A DNA stretch of 64,000 bases, taken from Lineus longissimus (Eukaryota > Nemertea > Pilidiophora > Heteronemertea > Lineidae). A program made the position numbers and the translations under genes. The notes beneath the pieces were generated by a model. That model had not been told where the DNA came from. It did no database searches and worked only from the letters and a program-made list of their open reading frames with translations. Positions 42,302 to 53,099 of this stretch are shown here, piece by piece (the stretch's first letter is position 1; each line of letters starts with the position of its first letter). Location: the NCBI RefSeq assembly GCF_910592395.1, contig NC_088311.1, positions 17,114,501 through 17,178,500 of the forward strand, written 5' to 3'.

Positions 42302-44035
42302 TTGCACTTTTTACCTATTTTAGTTTTGGCCTCCTGGTGGCCGAGTTGAGTACCAGATCAGATCAAAATTCGCTGTCCGAGGTTACATTACGTAGGGAGT
42401 CATGTGTATCAAATTTCAAGTTCAAAGCTTTAGTAAACTAGGATGACTCCAGTGTTATGATTGGCCTTATAAAATGACAGACTAGACTAGACAGGATTAG
42501 ATAAAGAACGCTTTTCCAAAATGGGATAAGTGTCTGCTCATTTTTTTTTCTATCATGGGCATCATAGTAATATTATCATGTTATGGACTATTTTCTCCGC
42601 AAGTTTTCCTTCTTATTGAACGAAACACCTTGATCATGTGTGTGTGGGCAATAATGCGGTAATCTTTTAATGCGTTTGTATTACGTAATGTAATGTATTT
42701 TCAAATGCATTTTACTCATTTTGAAAAAGAACTCTTCATAGGCTGCACTCCTGTCTCTCAGGGTAATGTTCATGTTCTAAGGGTAACTTAGGTGTTTTCT
42801 GAGGTGGTTAACACAAGAATTTTCATTGATTCTGTCGGAACGCCACCACGTCTTATAATATCGCGTAAACGTACAATGTTCATGTTATCTACTTATTCAT
42901 AATTGAAATCAACATTTGTGTGCATTTATACCGACGATATAGCGTTTTGTTGATTAGTATTGGGGCTTTTTGTCAATCGTTTTACAAAGGAGAGAAGTCA
43001 GGTGTTATTCATTTATTTGGCGCAAAGTAAATTTCCATAATGTATTATATTTTGTGTGTGATAATACGGTCCATATACTCCAAATGCAATGCAATAACTG
43101 GGTTCTCGAACATTTTGAATCGCGAATATACATTTACAATCATTCATATAACGTTTATTTTTAGAAAATTAAAACAGATCATTCGTTCTCAATGCTTTAA
43201 ATTATTTTCGCCTTCTATTCCTTTCCCATGAAGAGCCGCGAGGATAGGCCCTAAAGACCATTTAGTGTATCCCTTTGCAGGTTTCCTATATTCTCTCGAA
43301 ACTGCCCCTCTAAACAGTATTATTGGATCTCAAACTCCTGAATCCCGACATTGCATAAGGAATGATACTACACAGGCAAAAGTTTCCGTCCACGGATAGC
43401 TGATGGCCCATGAACGTTCCATCCATGGAGCCCATGGATGGATAGTTCATGATTATCGCAAACAACGTTTAACAACTGGTCTCCCATCAGCTATCCACTG
43501 ATAGGCCATGGGTGGAACGTTCATGGGGCTTCCATCGATGGAACGTTCATGGGACGTCCGTGGTAGATTCTATGCTGTGAGTTCCATCATAGTTCCACCA
43601 GTGTCAGAGTGTATCATTTTTGCTCCCTCCTGATTGGATGAAATGTGATCACTTAAACATCCCTTATAAGTATACTTTGTCCTTGTCCTGTGTATTTCAT
43701 TACCAACTAAGACATGCTTAGTGAATGGCATCGTTTCACAACTGATTTTATTTTGATTATCTGCCTAATTTTTGGCAGTTAATCAGTTTAAAATTAGCTG
43801 TGAGAGTTGTACAGAAAGAACAAGAAATAAAAATCGTTTTGACCCATATTTATTATATTAAACTTATATTATATTAAACTTAATGTGCACTTTACACCAT
43901 ACCTTACAATAATGTTTTCATCTTATTTACAATCATTTCATTTACACGTTAATTACAATTACAATTAAAATCACCCCTTTAATTACAATCACTTTATTTA
44001 CATTTGAATTAAAATCTTATTTGCCCCTTATTTAC
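42302..44035. other. No gene recognised; local repeats
   Basis: The first 120 bases continue the dispersed repeat. About 43380-43570 contains several copies of GAACGTTCCATCCATGG-like sequence in both orientations, a probable small fold-back repeat. No coding region is supported. Confidence 0.4.
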
Positions 44036-44290
44036 AATCATTTTACTTTACAATTATTTACAATTAATCCCTTCTATACAATTAACCCCCATAATTACAT
44101 ATTACAATCAACGGCTTCCCCACCCGCTTTACAATTATTTACAATTAATCCCTTCTATTCAATTAACCCCCATAATTACATATTACAATCAATGGCTTTC
44201 CCCACCCACTTTACAATTATTTACAATTAATCCCTTCTGTTCAATTAACCACCATAATTACATATTACGATCAATGGCTTTCCCCACCCG
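44036..44290. repeat. ~82-bp tandem repeat covering the 3' end of the minus-strand gene
   Basis: Three units with CTTTACAATTATTTACAATT and CATAATTACATATTACAATC. The unit includes the last codons and stop of the gene on the minus strand (44258-44290), so two decayed copies of the coding end lie in its 3' untranslated region. Confidence 0.88.
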
Positions 44291-46421
44291 CTTGTCGTCG
44301 ATCTCCAACAGCTTGGCCCAGCTGTCGGGGCTATCCACAGCTAGGCACCTGTAATTTGAATAGCCACGCCAAAAGTCTTTCTCCTCTGGCTCTGCTGGGC
44401 CATCATCACGACGGAAGAGCTTGACGCTGTAGGCAAATGAGCGCTGCAATGCAAATGGCGAACGATTAATAAGAATGCAATATCACAGGGTATGGCTGTT
44501 TGTCTGGTCAAAATAAAGTAGTGATGAATAGTGTAATTTTGGCCATCTCCATGTACATGAGGGGTGCACTTGCAATCTGCAGATACATGTTTGCTGCTAA
44601 CTGAATACAGGTAATGAAACATATGTCGTAACCCTATGGCAGGTCCATGACAAGCACATATCACACTGTTGGATGAACCATGTATCGATAACTGCATTTA
44701 GGTTGAGTTCTGTACGGAGATCAAGTCATGCATGTTGAATTTAAAACCAAACTGGAGAGCATCTGAACGAAGTTGATTCCAATGGTCCAATTATGATGTC
44801 TACCTATAATACTTACAATCATGAGAGCCTGTCTCTGACTCTTCTCCGTCTCCAACGGAGTTCTCAACACCTTTGCAAAGATATGGTTGCTGAACCTGCC
44901 GACCGGCATGGCCATGGGATGTACTCCCTTGGGGTTTCCATTTAGCTGTTGAACAGAAATATACACTTACAGTAAATCTATCAAGCAGAACAGGTCAGAT
45001 CAATCTAGATCAGATATGTTTATATCGGATAAGTTTAGATTTATGTTAATGGGCAGGGTGAATAATATCAAAACTCCAGCCTAACAACGCAGACAGCACT
45101 CATCAGACAATCCTATTGAACATAATCACGATGAGCAGTATATTGTCAGTTACCAGGTTACATAAGACTGGTCAAGCGACTTAAGCACTTAATACACTGC
45201 TGCTAATAGGCTAATAGCGACCTATATGTAAGTTACCCTGGGACTCTAATAATTGATTCTCATAAGTTTTGGGGCCGTTAATTAATAACTTAAGATCGTT
45301 TAGTGAACACCCCGGGGTGAACACTCAATGTTAATCATGTGTATGTTCCGTACTGTGTGAATTTCGTTTATTGATTTTGATTGCTACAGCTTGGCCGAAA
45401 GACAAGGTAACTGTATTCTGGATGGACCCAGGCATATGCCTACAAATTAGAGGAATTACCTTTCTCTTCAGGTCACTCCTGTACTGAGTAAACCTGTGCT
45501 TCTTATGACTGTAGCACGCCTGGATTATGTGGGGATCTGTAGCATCCAAGCCGTGCTTATTCAGCAGCGATGTTATTTTATCCTTGAAAGGGAAAGGACA
45601 TGGTGAAAGGTGAATCATATTTAAAACACTAGTGACTATGCAGTTGTTATTCTGATTGGTTGTGATTGTTGTCCTTGATTATGAGGCCTACCACTGAACA
45701 CCTAGCATGATTTGAAATGTTTGCATGGCGTGGGATCATCAGTTTGTGGTTACTAACTACTGTAATTCAAAACTTGACTTACTGCTAGCAATTGGCTGTT
45801 GTCTGGCATGCAAACATCAAAGGAAAATGACTTTTTTAGCCAACAGTCATATGGTTCCTGCAAATAGATATCTAAATGTAAGAAAATAAACGTAACCATT
45901 CATAAAGGCCTTAGTTGAAGTTGCACAAACTGCCACAATGGTATGTATAGAGAATATGTCCATACCTGTCAGTTAAAGTCCATTATCACCCCTGCCGTTT
46001 TCTGGTGTAGAAGTTTAAAATGTCCTATAATTTGGATAGAATGTCCGGGGAACACAGGTTTCTATTATGCGCTTCAGTCTCTGAGCTACAATAGACCCGG
46101 ACACTTTTTCCAGGGGACTTTTTTTTACTTCTTCACCAGCTATCTAGATCTCATTACCGTCTGCGCTAATGACCCTGATATTCATAATATCCCTAGTTTC
46201 TTAGATCATGAGATAAAATTACAATGTATTCAGATTAAGAATTCTTCTTCAATAGTTATTGAACCTCACCATTATAACTGACTCTGTTACTTTGAATGCT
46301 TTTGATAGCATCTTCTTCAGAGATCCGATTTCTCTTGTCATGGCATCCATCTGATTAGCCATTTTGTTATTTGCCGCCTTCTGGTGGTCAGAAGCCTTTC
46401 GTAAGTACGCCAACTCTTTGA
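44258..46421 (-). CDS. Host multi-exon gene, coiled-coil protein of unknown function
   Basis: Minus strand, five exons with matched splice sites: 46270-46421 (acceptor TTCACTTCAG, donor GTGAGG), 45783-45857 (TATTTGCAG, GTAAGT), 45460-45582 (CCTTTCAAG, GTAATT), 44817-44945 (TTCAACAG, GTAAGT), 44258-44443 (CATTGCAG, stop 44258-44260). All the internal joins are phase 0 and every exon is open in the same frame. The first exon seen begins within a codon, so upstream exons exist but were not found. It encodes a heptad-like helix (residues such as MANQMDAMTREIGSLKKML), then EPYDCWLKKSFSFDV, DKITSLLNKHGLDATDP, HPMAMPVGRFSNHIFAKVL and a C-terminal part with EEKDFWRGYSNYRCLAVD. I do not recognise a named family. 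No lesion is visible, so it may be functional. Confidence 0.7.
46002..46139. mobile_element. 138-bp MITE in an intron of the minus-strand gene
   Basis: Ends CTGGTGTAGAAGTTTAAAAT and (reverse complement of the right end) CTGGTGAAGAAGTAAAAAAA, with internal GACACTTTTTCCAGG. Same family as 15185-15357. It lies between the exons at 45857 and 46270. Confidence 0.8.
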
Positions 46422-46424
46422 CTG

Positions 46425-48112
46425 AAGTGAAGCAGAGACAGCATGCATCAAATGTATAGAAAATTGGTTTAATTGCTTTATATGTTGGCCACGTTTAATA
46501 AACATGTACGAGGACCTCACTACACATATATAAGTATACTAGCATTGTACCCGTGGCGCAGGCAGGTTCAAATGGGCTATACCTTGAATAGATTGAATTG
46601 CAATGAAAATATAATGCAATATCAAAGGAGCAATATCGAAGAGACAAATTAAACCAACCATTTGTCCACAGACTCGGACCCTGTGGCGTGCTGTATGCGT
46701 GCATATAAAAGTAAATCAATTGGTCCGAATGAGATGATGAGGCAATGTGAATATACCTCGTTCCTTAGTCAGCAATATGCCCCTTTTTATACGGAGATGA
46801 AGGAGAACCCAGATAGGCCTTCACATGTCGGCCTCCAAATGGCTCGGACCAATTGCACTATCACTACTAAAACTTTAAAATGCGTGCTCCTCCTACATGT
46901 AGCATGATCTCGGGCAAGGCACTTAGTCGACAGGCAAGCTAGAAGTTCAGCACCGTGAGCAGCTCCTCGATAAGGCCATGCCAAGTTCAGAGTGCCTCTT
47001 CAGATACATCAAGTTTTGAAAGCTGTGGTGAGCACATAAACATACCATTGTAACCTTAATTTGAAAATCCCTTCATAATCAAGGGCTAGCTCTGGCTAAT
47101 ACAGTACCAATATACGATAGACCATCAATTTGACCCCAGCTCCTTACAGCGGGAAAACCCAAGTCCAGCAACCAAAAGTATCAAAATACATTTTTGTTTA
47201 CATTTGAACTGCACACATGCGTTTGTTTACAATTTCTTTCCCGCGAAATCTCGAAGATCAGGTGACCTACAATCGTGGATTGAAAATAACATTAACCTTG
47301 GTTCAGCAGGTCAACACGTGTACAGGCTGTTCCAATCATCCCCCTACAGCCAGCCGTTCAACAGGTAGTGTTAGTCACCCCACAGGGAGTGCAGGTGATT
47401 CATTAATCCCCTGCATAACTGAACAGCAATGGCTTGGCTTCCGTGAGTGATAAGGAGAATTGACCGTGTCCGATTAAAAATCCCTCATTACTGCTCCGCT
47501 GAAGTAAATTTCCGAAAATAAACATGACGTTGCATCAGGATAACATATCACCTGCAAACGTGCAAAATTTCGAGACGAAACACGACCCCCAAATGGCACT
47601 TTAGCGAGCCGCCTTATAGTATTATGATATAGATCTGAAGTGTGAGAAGAAAATGATAAAAGAAGAGTCGGTTATCAGGGGCGGAACTTACGAGTGCAAA
47701 TCATTGCGCCTATCCGTGAATTCATTGCATAGAAAAAAGACATATTGTCGGCAGATTTGTGTGAAAAATTATAACTATAATTATATAAAGAGCATCTTTG
47801 ATCGTGTAAATATTAATTTTGAACATCCCATTAATCCACGATGATATACAGATGGACTGCTTATGTACCCTTTACACAAAAATAAGTAATAGCAAAAATT
47901 CAGATTGGAACATTGCGCCACTGACCGTTTCTTTTGGAGCGGCACCGTTTCGTCAGGAGCGAAAATTACCGATCTTTTAGGCACGGCCACCGTTTCTTTT
48001 GGAGCTGAAAAACCGATTTTTTAAGAATCCCGTCTCGTTAGGAGAGTGACAACCGTCGAGTACCTTCATACTCATAAAGGATGGGACGTTTCAATGCCTC
48101 CGATATGGCTTT
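46425..48112. other. No gene recognised
   Basis: Likely introns or flank of the minus-strand gene. Around 47930-48040 ACCGTTTCTTTTGGAGCGG-like and TTTCGTCAGGAGC-like phrases recur three times. No coding region is supported. Confidence 0.4.
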
Positions 48113-48676
48113 ATGTCAACAGACTCTAGGGTTTCTCTCGTGGCGATAACAGGTGTAATCTTACCAATACTTTTTCTTAAATATGCAAAAGTACTTATCT
48201 CTTATTTGTTGGGCATAAGTCCAAACTGTTTGGTGATCGAATTTAGTGCCGGTCACATGTCAAAGTTCCCAGAAGTGCCTCAGACTTCCCGGTTGGCGTA
48301 TAAGGTAATTTCTTCAATTAAAGATGTTGGGATTACCGTGCATCCAACGTGCCTCTCTTTGAAACTAGTTTTGGACTGGGAATGTTCTAATGAATGTAGG
48401 TTGCCCACCGAAATGGAGCTTGGCGTTTTCCAGTGGAGAATACGACACATAATACGGAGCACGTGTCAAGTCCGTTTGTACTATCGCGTTAACTCAAAAT
48501 TCCTAGTCATGTTCTGCGAGAAACCTGACCTCTTGGGTCCGACCAGTTTTGTTAATGCCATCTTAGTGGATAGGGCCACCAGCATGTCCAATCTAAGGCA
48601 ACCTGAACCAAAGATACAGGAAAGAGGGGTCGGCCCCACGGCTCCGATGTACTCATCTCTTCCTCTCGCTGACTGA
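48113..48676 (+). CDS. Unrecognised intronless 187-residue protein with N-terminal hydrophobic segment
   Basis: ATG 48113. Residues about 8-34 are hydrophobic (VAITGVILPILFL, then VLISYLLGI) and could span a membrane. The rest is globular in composition with several Cys (TCLSLKLVLDWECSNECRL). No family recognised. It is the first of three closely spaced frames on the same strand (48113, 48753, 49249), a compact style that differs from the split host gene next door and recalls a virus-derived or large mobile element segment. This is inference; no conserved viral gene was identified. Confidence 0.4.
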   Translation: MSTDSRVSLVAITGVILPILFLKYAKVLISYLLGISPNCLVIEFSAGHMSKFPEVPQTSRLAYKVISSIKDVGITVHPTCLSLKLVLDWECSNECRLPTEMELGVFQWRIRHIIRSTCQVRLYYRVNSKFLVMFCEKPDLLGPTSFVNAILVDRATSMSNLRQPEPKIQERGVGPTAPMYSSLPLAD

Positions 48677-48752
48677 TAAAACGGATACGGGTGCCGACAA
48701 GCTTCATTTCGTCAGGGGGCTTCGTTAAATAAGACCGTTAACGGAAAATCAA

Positions 48753-49234
48753 ATGTATGACAGCTTTCTTTTCTTCCTCAGATGGCGAATAATGGTCTAT
48801 CGATTTCGAGGGATGCAGGGCCAGTCCGTGGGGGACCTAACCCAACACGATTGGCCGGCGGCGGTGTCCGGTGTTGTTTTTGTGCAGTTACTAAGGTATT
48901 TGCTGCATTTACCCATAGACTTTGGCCGATATCCTCTATATGACTATTTTGAGGCGGCGTTCATATTAGTCTTTGTGATGAGGAGCTGTCTGTCTTCCGA
49001 CAATATATGGAGGGTAGCATCAACGTTTGTTACCGTAGGATTTCGGAGTGGCCGTACACCCACCTTCAATGTCAACATTTTGACATCATTCGTCAAGCCG
49101 TGCAGCAGCATCTGAATGTACAATCGGCGGCGTCCCTTTTGACCCGTCTACTAAATTTGTTCGGGGTTCACAACTCTTTTACACCAGCTATAGTAAAATA
49201 CATTTCGGAAAAAGGGCGCATATTTATGGGTTAG
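48753..49234 (+). pseudogene. Unrecognised protein, frameshifted
   Basis: A frame from ATG 48753 (residues QSVGDLTQHDWPAAVSGVVF, LLHLPIDFGRYPLYDYF) changes near 48950 to another that reads naturally to 49234 (CDEELSVFRQYMEGS, HFDIIRQAVQQHLNV, LLTRLLNLFGVHNSFTP). One indel near 48950 explains both. Family unknown. The RING-like frame starts 15 bases beyond the stop and may once have been part of the same protein. Confidence 0.45.
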
Positions 49235-49248
49235 TAGATCGTTCGGGA

Positions 49249-49653
49249 GTGGGTAGAGGCCCTTTTGTGGCAACTTCTCTGAACAAAGAACTTTGGCGGC
49301 GTACTAGACATCGAGCTCATCTATTTCAAACAATTTTATATGGGAAGACCTGCGCACGGTGCGACAGGTCATATACGGAGTTGGAGTCGTTTTACCACCT
49401 TCAGCCCTCGGTATATTTTATGCCTTGTTGCCATCACGTCATGCATGTCAGATGCGTGATCGTATTAGTATGGCGCATGTTTCACTCTTTCACGAAGCTA
49501 TTGTGTCCGGCCTGTGGTACCCATTTCAGTTATCATAGGCATGGTCCTCTCTCTGTAATAGCGGGGAGGTCGACCCCCCCCCAGGTCCTTGCGAAGCGCG
49601 AGGAAATGAAAAAAATTGTCCCGTCCCACCTAGGGCATTTAGTAAACATTTAA
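49249..49653 (+). CDS. RING-like zinc-binding protein, 134 residues
   Basis: A Cys/His pattern CARCDRS at about residues 35-41, MPCCHHVMHVRC at about 58-69 and LLCPACGTHF at about 83-92 matches a RING-type cross-brace (C-x2-C, C-H-x2-H/C, C-P-x-C) with an unusual CCHH core. RING proteins usually act as E3 ubiquitin ligases. N-terminal Arg-rich stretch ELWRRTRHRAHL. Intronless. RING genes are frequent in large DNA viruses and in some mobile elements, but also in hosts; the source is undetermined. Confidence 0.5.
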   Translation: MGRGPFVATSLNKELWRRTRHRAHLFQTILYGKTCARCDRSYTELESFYHLQPSVYFMPCCHHVMHVRCVIVLVWRMFHSFTKLLCPACGTHFSYHRHGPLSVIAGRSTPPQVLAKREEMKKIVPSHLGHLVNI

Positions 49654-50520
49654 ATTATCGACCATACACGTGGCTTGCCAGCTTGCTAGATCACTTTACT
49701 CCCACAGAGGAGGAGGAAATGCCTCCTCTGGCCGACATCGATGATGTCCACTAGAGTGGTGCGCTCTGTCCATCCACCATCTATTCCTAGGATACGGTTA
49801 GCGTCACACTATATATCATATATATATATATTATATATTAAGCCTCGGGCGATAAATGAGGACAAGTGAGGTGGAGCATAAGATTGGGAAACAGCTGGAC
49901 TGGTTTTCCTGAGTGAAAAGCTTCAGCCTCTGTCCAACGCAAAATGAGGCCACAGTTATGCATTGACCCACGTATCAAATTCTAAAGGCAAATATGGGGA
50001 ACAGCTCCTGGTGACTGGCGACGGCTGGTCATTTGGTCGCTGAGGACCCAAAGCCTACTAGATTATCATCACTATGTGATGGCTATATGGTGAGATGGAC
50101 GAGCGATAGTTATTTTTGGTCGGGATTATTATCGCAAGCGGGTTCGCCGCGTCGTATTTTTTGGTGGAAATATCGGAATAATGGTCACAATATGTCAAAC
50201 AAGGGTGTCCACGGGCTGGGCGTCACCTACATTACAAAAAATTTTCGGCTCAGTTTTTTTTCTGTCAAAATCAAACCTACGCAACAATGTAAACAAAATT
50301 TCAACCCGTTTTAAAGTAAATATTTTCGGACACCACGGCACCGTTTCTCTTACTTGGTCATTCCTGGCTCACCGGTCGGTCCTTTTCGTCTTTCTCTCAA
50401 CCAAATGCTCCTTCCGAATCTGAAAGCGGGGAGCGCCCAATATACATGGTTCATCTTGGTCGCGGCGAGGTGGATCCATCTCCATAGTCGGCCGCTGCTG
50501 CAACGAGTTACTCGCTATAA
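49654..50520. other. No gene recognised
   Basis: AT dinucleotide run at about 49807-49840. A frame at 50033-50314 (93 codons) has no known motif. Left unassigned. Confidence 0.35.
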
Positions 50521-50710
50521 GTCTTATACACTACGTTAGGAAGCTGTTATGCACTACGTTAGGAAGCTGTTATACACTACGTTGGGAATCTGTTATACAC
50601 TACGTTGGGAATCTGTTATACACTACGTTGGGAATCTGTTATACACTACGTTGGGAATCTGTTATACACTACGTTGGGAATCTGTTATACACTACGTTGG
50701 AAAGCTCTTA
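50521..50710 (+). repeat. 23-bp tandem repeat, about 8 units
   Basis: Unit TTATACACTACGTTGGGAATC plus TG, the first two with AGG AAGC variants. Because 23 is not a multiple of three, all three frames stay open, so the small frames over it are artefacts. Confidence 0.95.
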
Positions 50711-50862
50711 TCTGTTACCGATGCCCTTTCATACGGGTACGTGCGGATTGGCAAACGGAATATGACGAATACGCGGGGATGGATCACCGAACATTCTTCA
50801 GAAATAGACACGGTACTTTGCTGATATAAACATGTATATTGACAGTGATACGCATACGATTG

Positions 50863-50958
50863 TTAGGACCAAAGTCATCTTTTCCGACTTGCGGAGGATG
50901 CAACTCACATGATTTAGGACCAAAGTCATCTTTTCCGACTTGCGGAGGATGCAACTCA
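50863..50958 (+). repeat. 45-bp direct duplication
   Basis: TTAGGACCAAAGTCATCTTT to GCGGAGGATGCAACTCA occurs at 50863-50907 and 50914-50958, identical by eye. Confidence 0.93.
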
Positions 50959-50959
50959 A

Positions 50960-51611
50960 AATTATGGTTTCCGATCCCTTTGAGGTATATATATTTATTT
51001 AGATCTTAATGAAAATGAAGGTGATTGATAAGTGTTATGGGTTCTTTCAGCATAGATTTTCGCGGATTAAGCATACCAGTCCTGAGGTTTTTGTTTTTGT
51101 TGGTGCATTACAAGACACTGATGACGGTGGTCGTGATAATTAACATATTGTTGAATGGGGGATATCTTTCGAAAGTAACGTCTAACACTTTATGGTACTG
51201 TAAGCTTGGTAGGTTGCCAATATAATCGACGAATTTGTAAATATAACATATATCAGGTGTAATATTGATAGCCATATCGGGTAATATAAAGACATATTAG
51301 GTAATGGTCGGTAAATTTCTGACCTTCTAGGTCAGATACACATGAAGCCTTGATACTCGCAGGCTATGCATTAGTTTTAGGTTGTCTTTAGTATATGCTA
51401 TATGCATTGATATGTCGCATTCAAATCTTTGTGGAAACAACTCTTGGGAAAGATATACATGTAGTTCTTTTTTTTTGCGGGCCAAGGGGCGTAATGGTAT
51501 TCGGGACAATTTCATGTCTCGCGTGCTGGTTAAAGTGGTCAATACAATGGTATTTGTTCATTTAAGTTGGGGCACGACTTTCTCGTTTATGGCTGATTGG
51601 TGCTTGGGTTG
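50960..51611. other. Flank of the Ty3/gypsy element, no gene recognised
   Basis: AT-rich with no recognisable coding region. Confidence 0.35.
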
Positions 51612-51616
51612 CCTCT

Positions 51617-51784
51617 TGTATCATATCTGGGACGCCAGAACAGCACGTGTTGGTGCTGCCCTCTGGCAATACGTTGTGACACCAGTTTGGTGAGCTGGTA
51701 AATAAAAGTAGTACCGTTTTGTGAACTCAAAACACGTGTGATTTCCCTTTTGTTGCGAGGCCCAAAGCTGGGAAATACCGCACA
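51617..51784 (+). repeat. Ty3/gypsy 5' LTR
   Basis: TGTATCATATCTGGGACG to AATACCGCACA, 168 bp. AATAAA at about 51701. Identical by eye to 60010-60177. Confidence 0.95.
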
Positions 51785-51786
51785 TC

Positions 51787-51804
51787 TGGCGACCCTCGGC
51801 TTAA
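51787..51804 (+). promoter_or_regulatory. Ty3/gypsy primer binding site
   Basis: TGGCGACCCTCGGCTTAA starts two bases after the LTR end. The tRNA was not identified. Confidence 0.65.
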
Positions 51805-52009
51805 ACTCGACCTGGATGATGATAATAATGAATTTCACCCGGACCAATTTGGATATTTATAGGCCCCTACATTTTCTAGGTGGCTGGAACTTTGTCTTTG
51901 AAATGGATGTCCTCACGCAGCGTCCTATGTAGTATGTTATACGATACACATACATGCTCTGGCTATGTGTAATGTACAGTGATTGCGATAACATGACGCT
52001 GTGTCTACC

Positions 52010-52645
52010 ATGCATGTGCTCGTAGTAGGACATTCGTTTGTTCGCCGCTACAAGGAATATATGATTAACTTTCATGGTTTGCCTCGGTGGGTAGGCACTT
52101 CTTTTAACTTTGGTCCTTATCTTGGAGTTCCCCGAGAGTATGTTCAAATTTGTGGCCGTGGTGGTTTAAAGATCGACTCTGAAGGGTGTGCATTTATTCG
52201 TACATTTATAGTGGCCAAACCTCCGGACCTTGTTGTTATTGAACTGGGTACTAACGATTTGGTAGACGCCCACAATTTTTCACCTGAATATCTGGCCAGG
52301 CAACTAGTGGAATTTGCTCAGGAATTGGTCGATGTGTATCGTGTATCAGCAGTGGTCTTGTGTTTGGTAGTGGATAGACGGCAATCTCGACGTGGTCTTC
52401 ACGTTGCACCAGATTTTTCTCAGAGGAGGGAACGCTTCAATTTTGCAGTCCGGTCAGCCCTCGCTGACAATCGTCGTATCATTCCGTTTAAACACGATCG
52501 CTCGGTGTTGGTTAATCTACAGGATCGGCTGTCGGGTGATGCCATTCATTTCACGTCTCAGGAGGGACTATCCCTGTATAACTTCAGCATGCGGCAAGCT
52601 GTGCTTCTCGGGATGAGGCGAGTGAGACGACTACAGCACAACTAA
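52010..52645 (+). CDS. SGNH/GDSL-type hydrolase encoded inside the gypsy element
   Basis: A frame of 211 codons from ATG 52010 with all SGNH blocks: block I VVGHSFVRRY (Ser nucleophile), block II Gly in CGRGGLKI, block III IELGTNDLVD (Asn), and block V GDAIHFTSQEG (Asp-x-x-His). These enzymes are esterases or lipases that hydrolyse ester bonds on lipids or sugars. It lies between the primer site and gag, 455 bp ahead of gag, with no frameshift or stop. An earlier GTG in frame is not needed. Esterase domains are known in ORF1 of CR1-type LINEs; one as a separate 5' gene of a gypsy element is unusual. Active residues are complete; substrate unknown. Confidence 0.82.
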   Translation: MHVLVVGHSFVRRYKEYMINFHGLPRWVGTSFNFGPYLGVPREYVQICGRGGLKIDSEGCAFIRTFIVAKPPDLVVIELGTNDLVDAHNFSPEYLARQLVEFAQELVDVYRVSAVVLCLVVDRRQSRRGLHVAPDFSQRRERFNFAVRSALADNRRIIPFKHDRSVLVNLQDRLSGDAIHFTSQEGLSLYNFSMRQAVLLGMRRVRRLQHN

Positions 52646-53099
52646 TGACTGATGGAGCTGCATCGATACTGATATTTCATCATTGTGGACTGGTTTGGTT
52701 TGATTGATAATATTTGAAGTCATTTTGAACATTTTCTGCATCCGTTGTAAATTTGAAGAAATTCATGAAAGTATTCTTATTATTTTTGTTTAGAAAGTGA
52801 CATTGGAATGAACCACTTAAGTAAGAACTAAATTTTTACACAGCTCGATAATATTTTTGCATTGTCATATTACGGTACAACCAGCTATATTTTCTTCTTC
52901 AGGGAATGATCATGGTTGTGTGTACGGTGTATTGTGGATGGTGGTAAGAGTATTATGAATGTAAGGTTGTGATACTGGTAAATGACTGGGCTGCATGTCT
53001 GCCTGCCGACATCTGTTACAGTTGCACAGGTAGGCTCTTATTTTGTTTATCATTAGACTGTGTGTGTTGCAGACTTGGGTCTGATAATATAGCACAACC

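Noticed and set aside
50521-50710. CRISPR-like spaced repeats
   Set aside because: The repeats are contiguous with no spacers, and the DNA is eukaryotic.
50549-50829. Frames over the 23-bp repeat
   Set aside because: A 23-bp period rotates through all three frames; no biological protein is implied.
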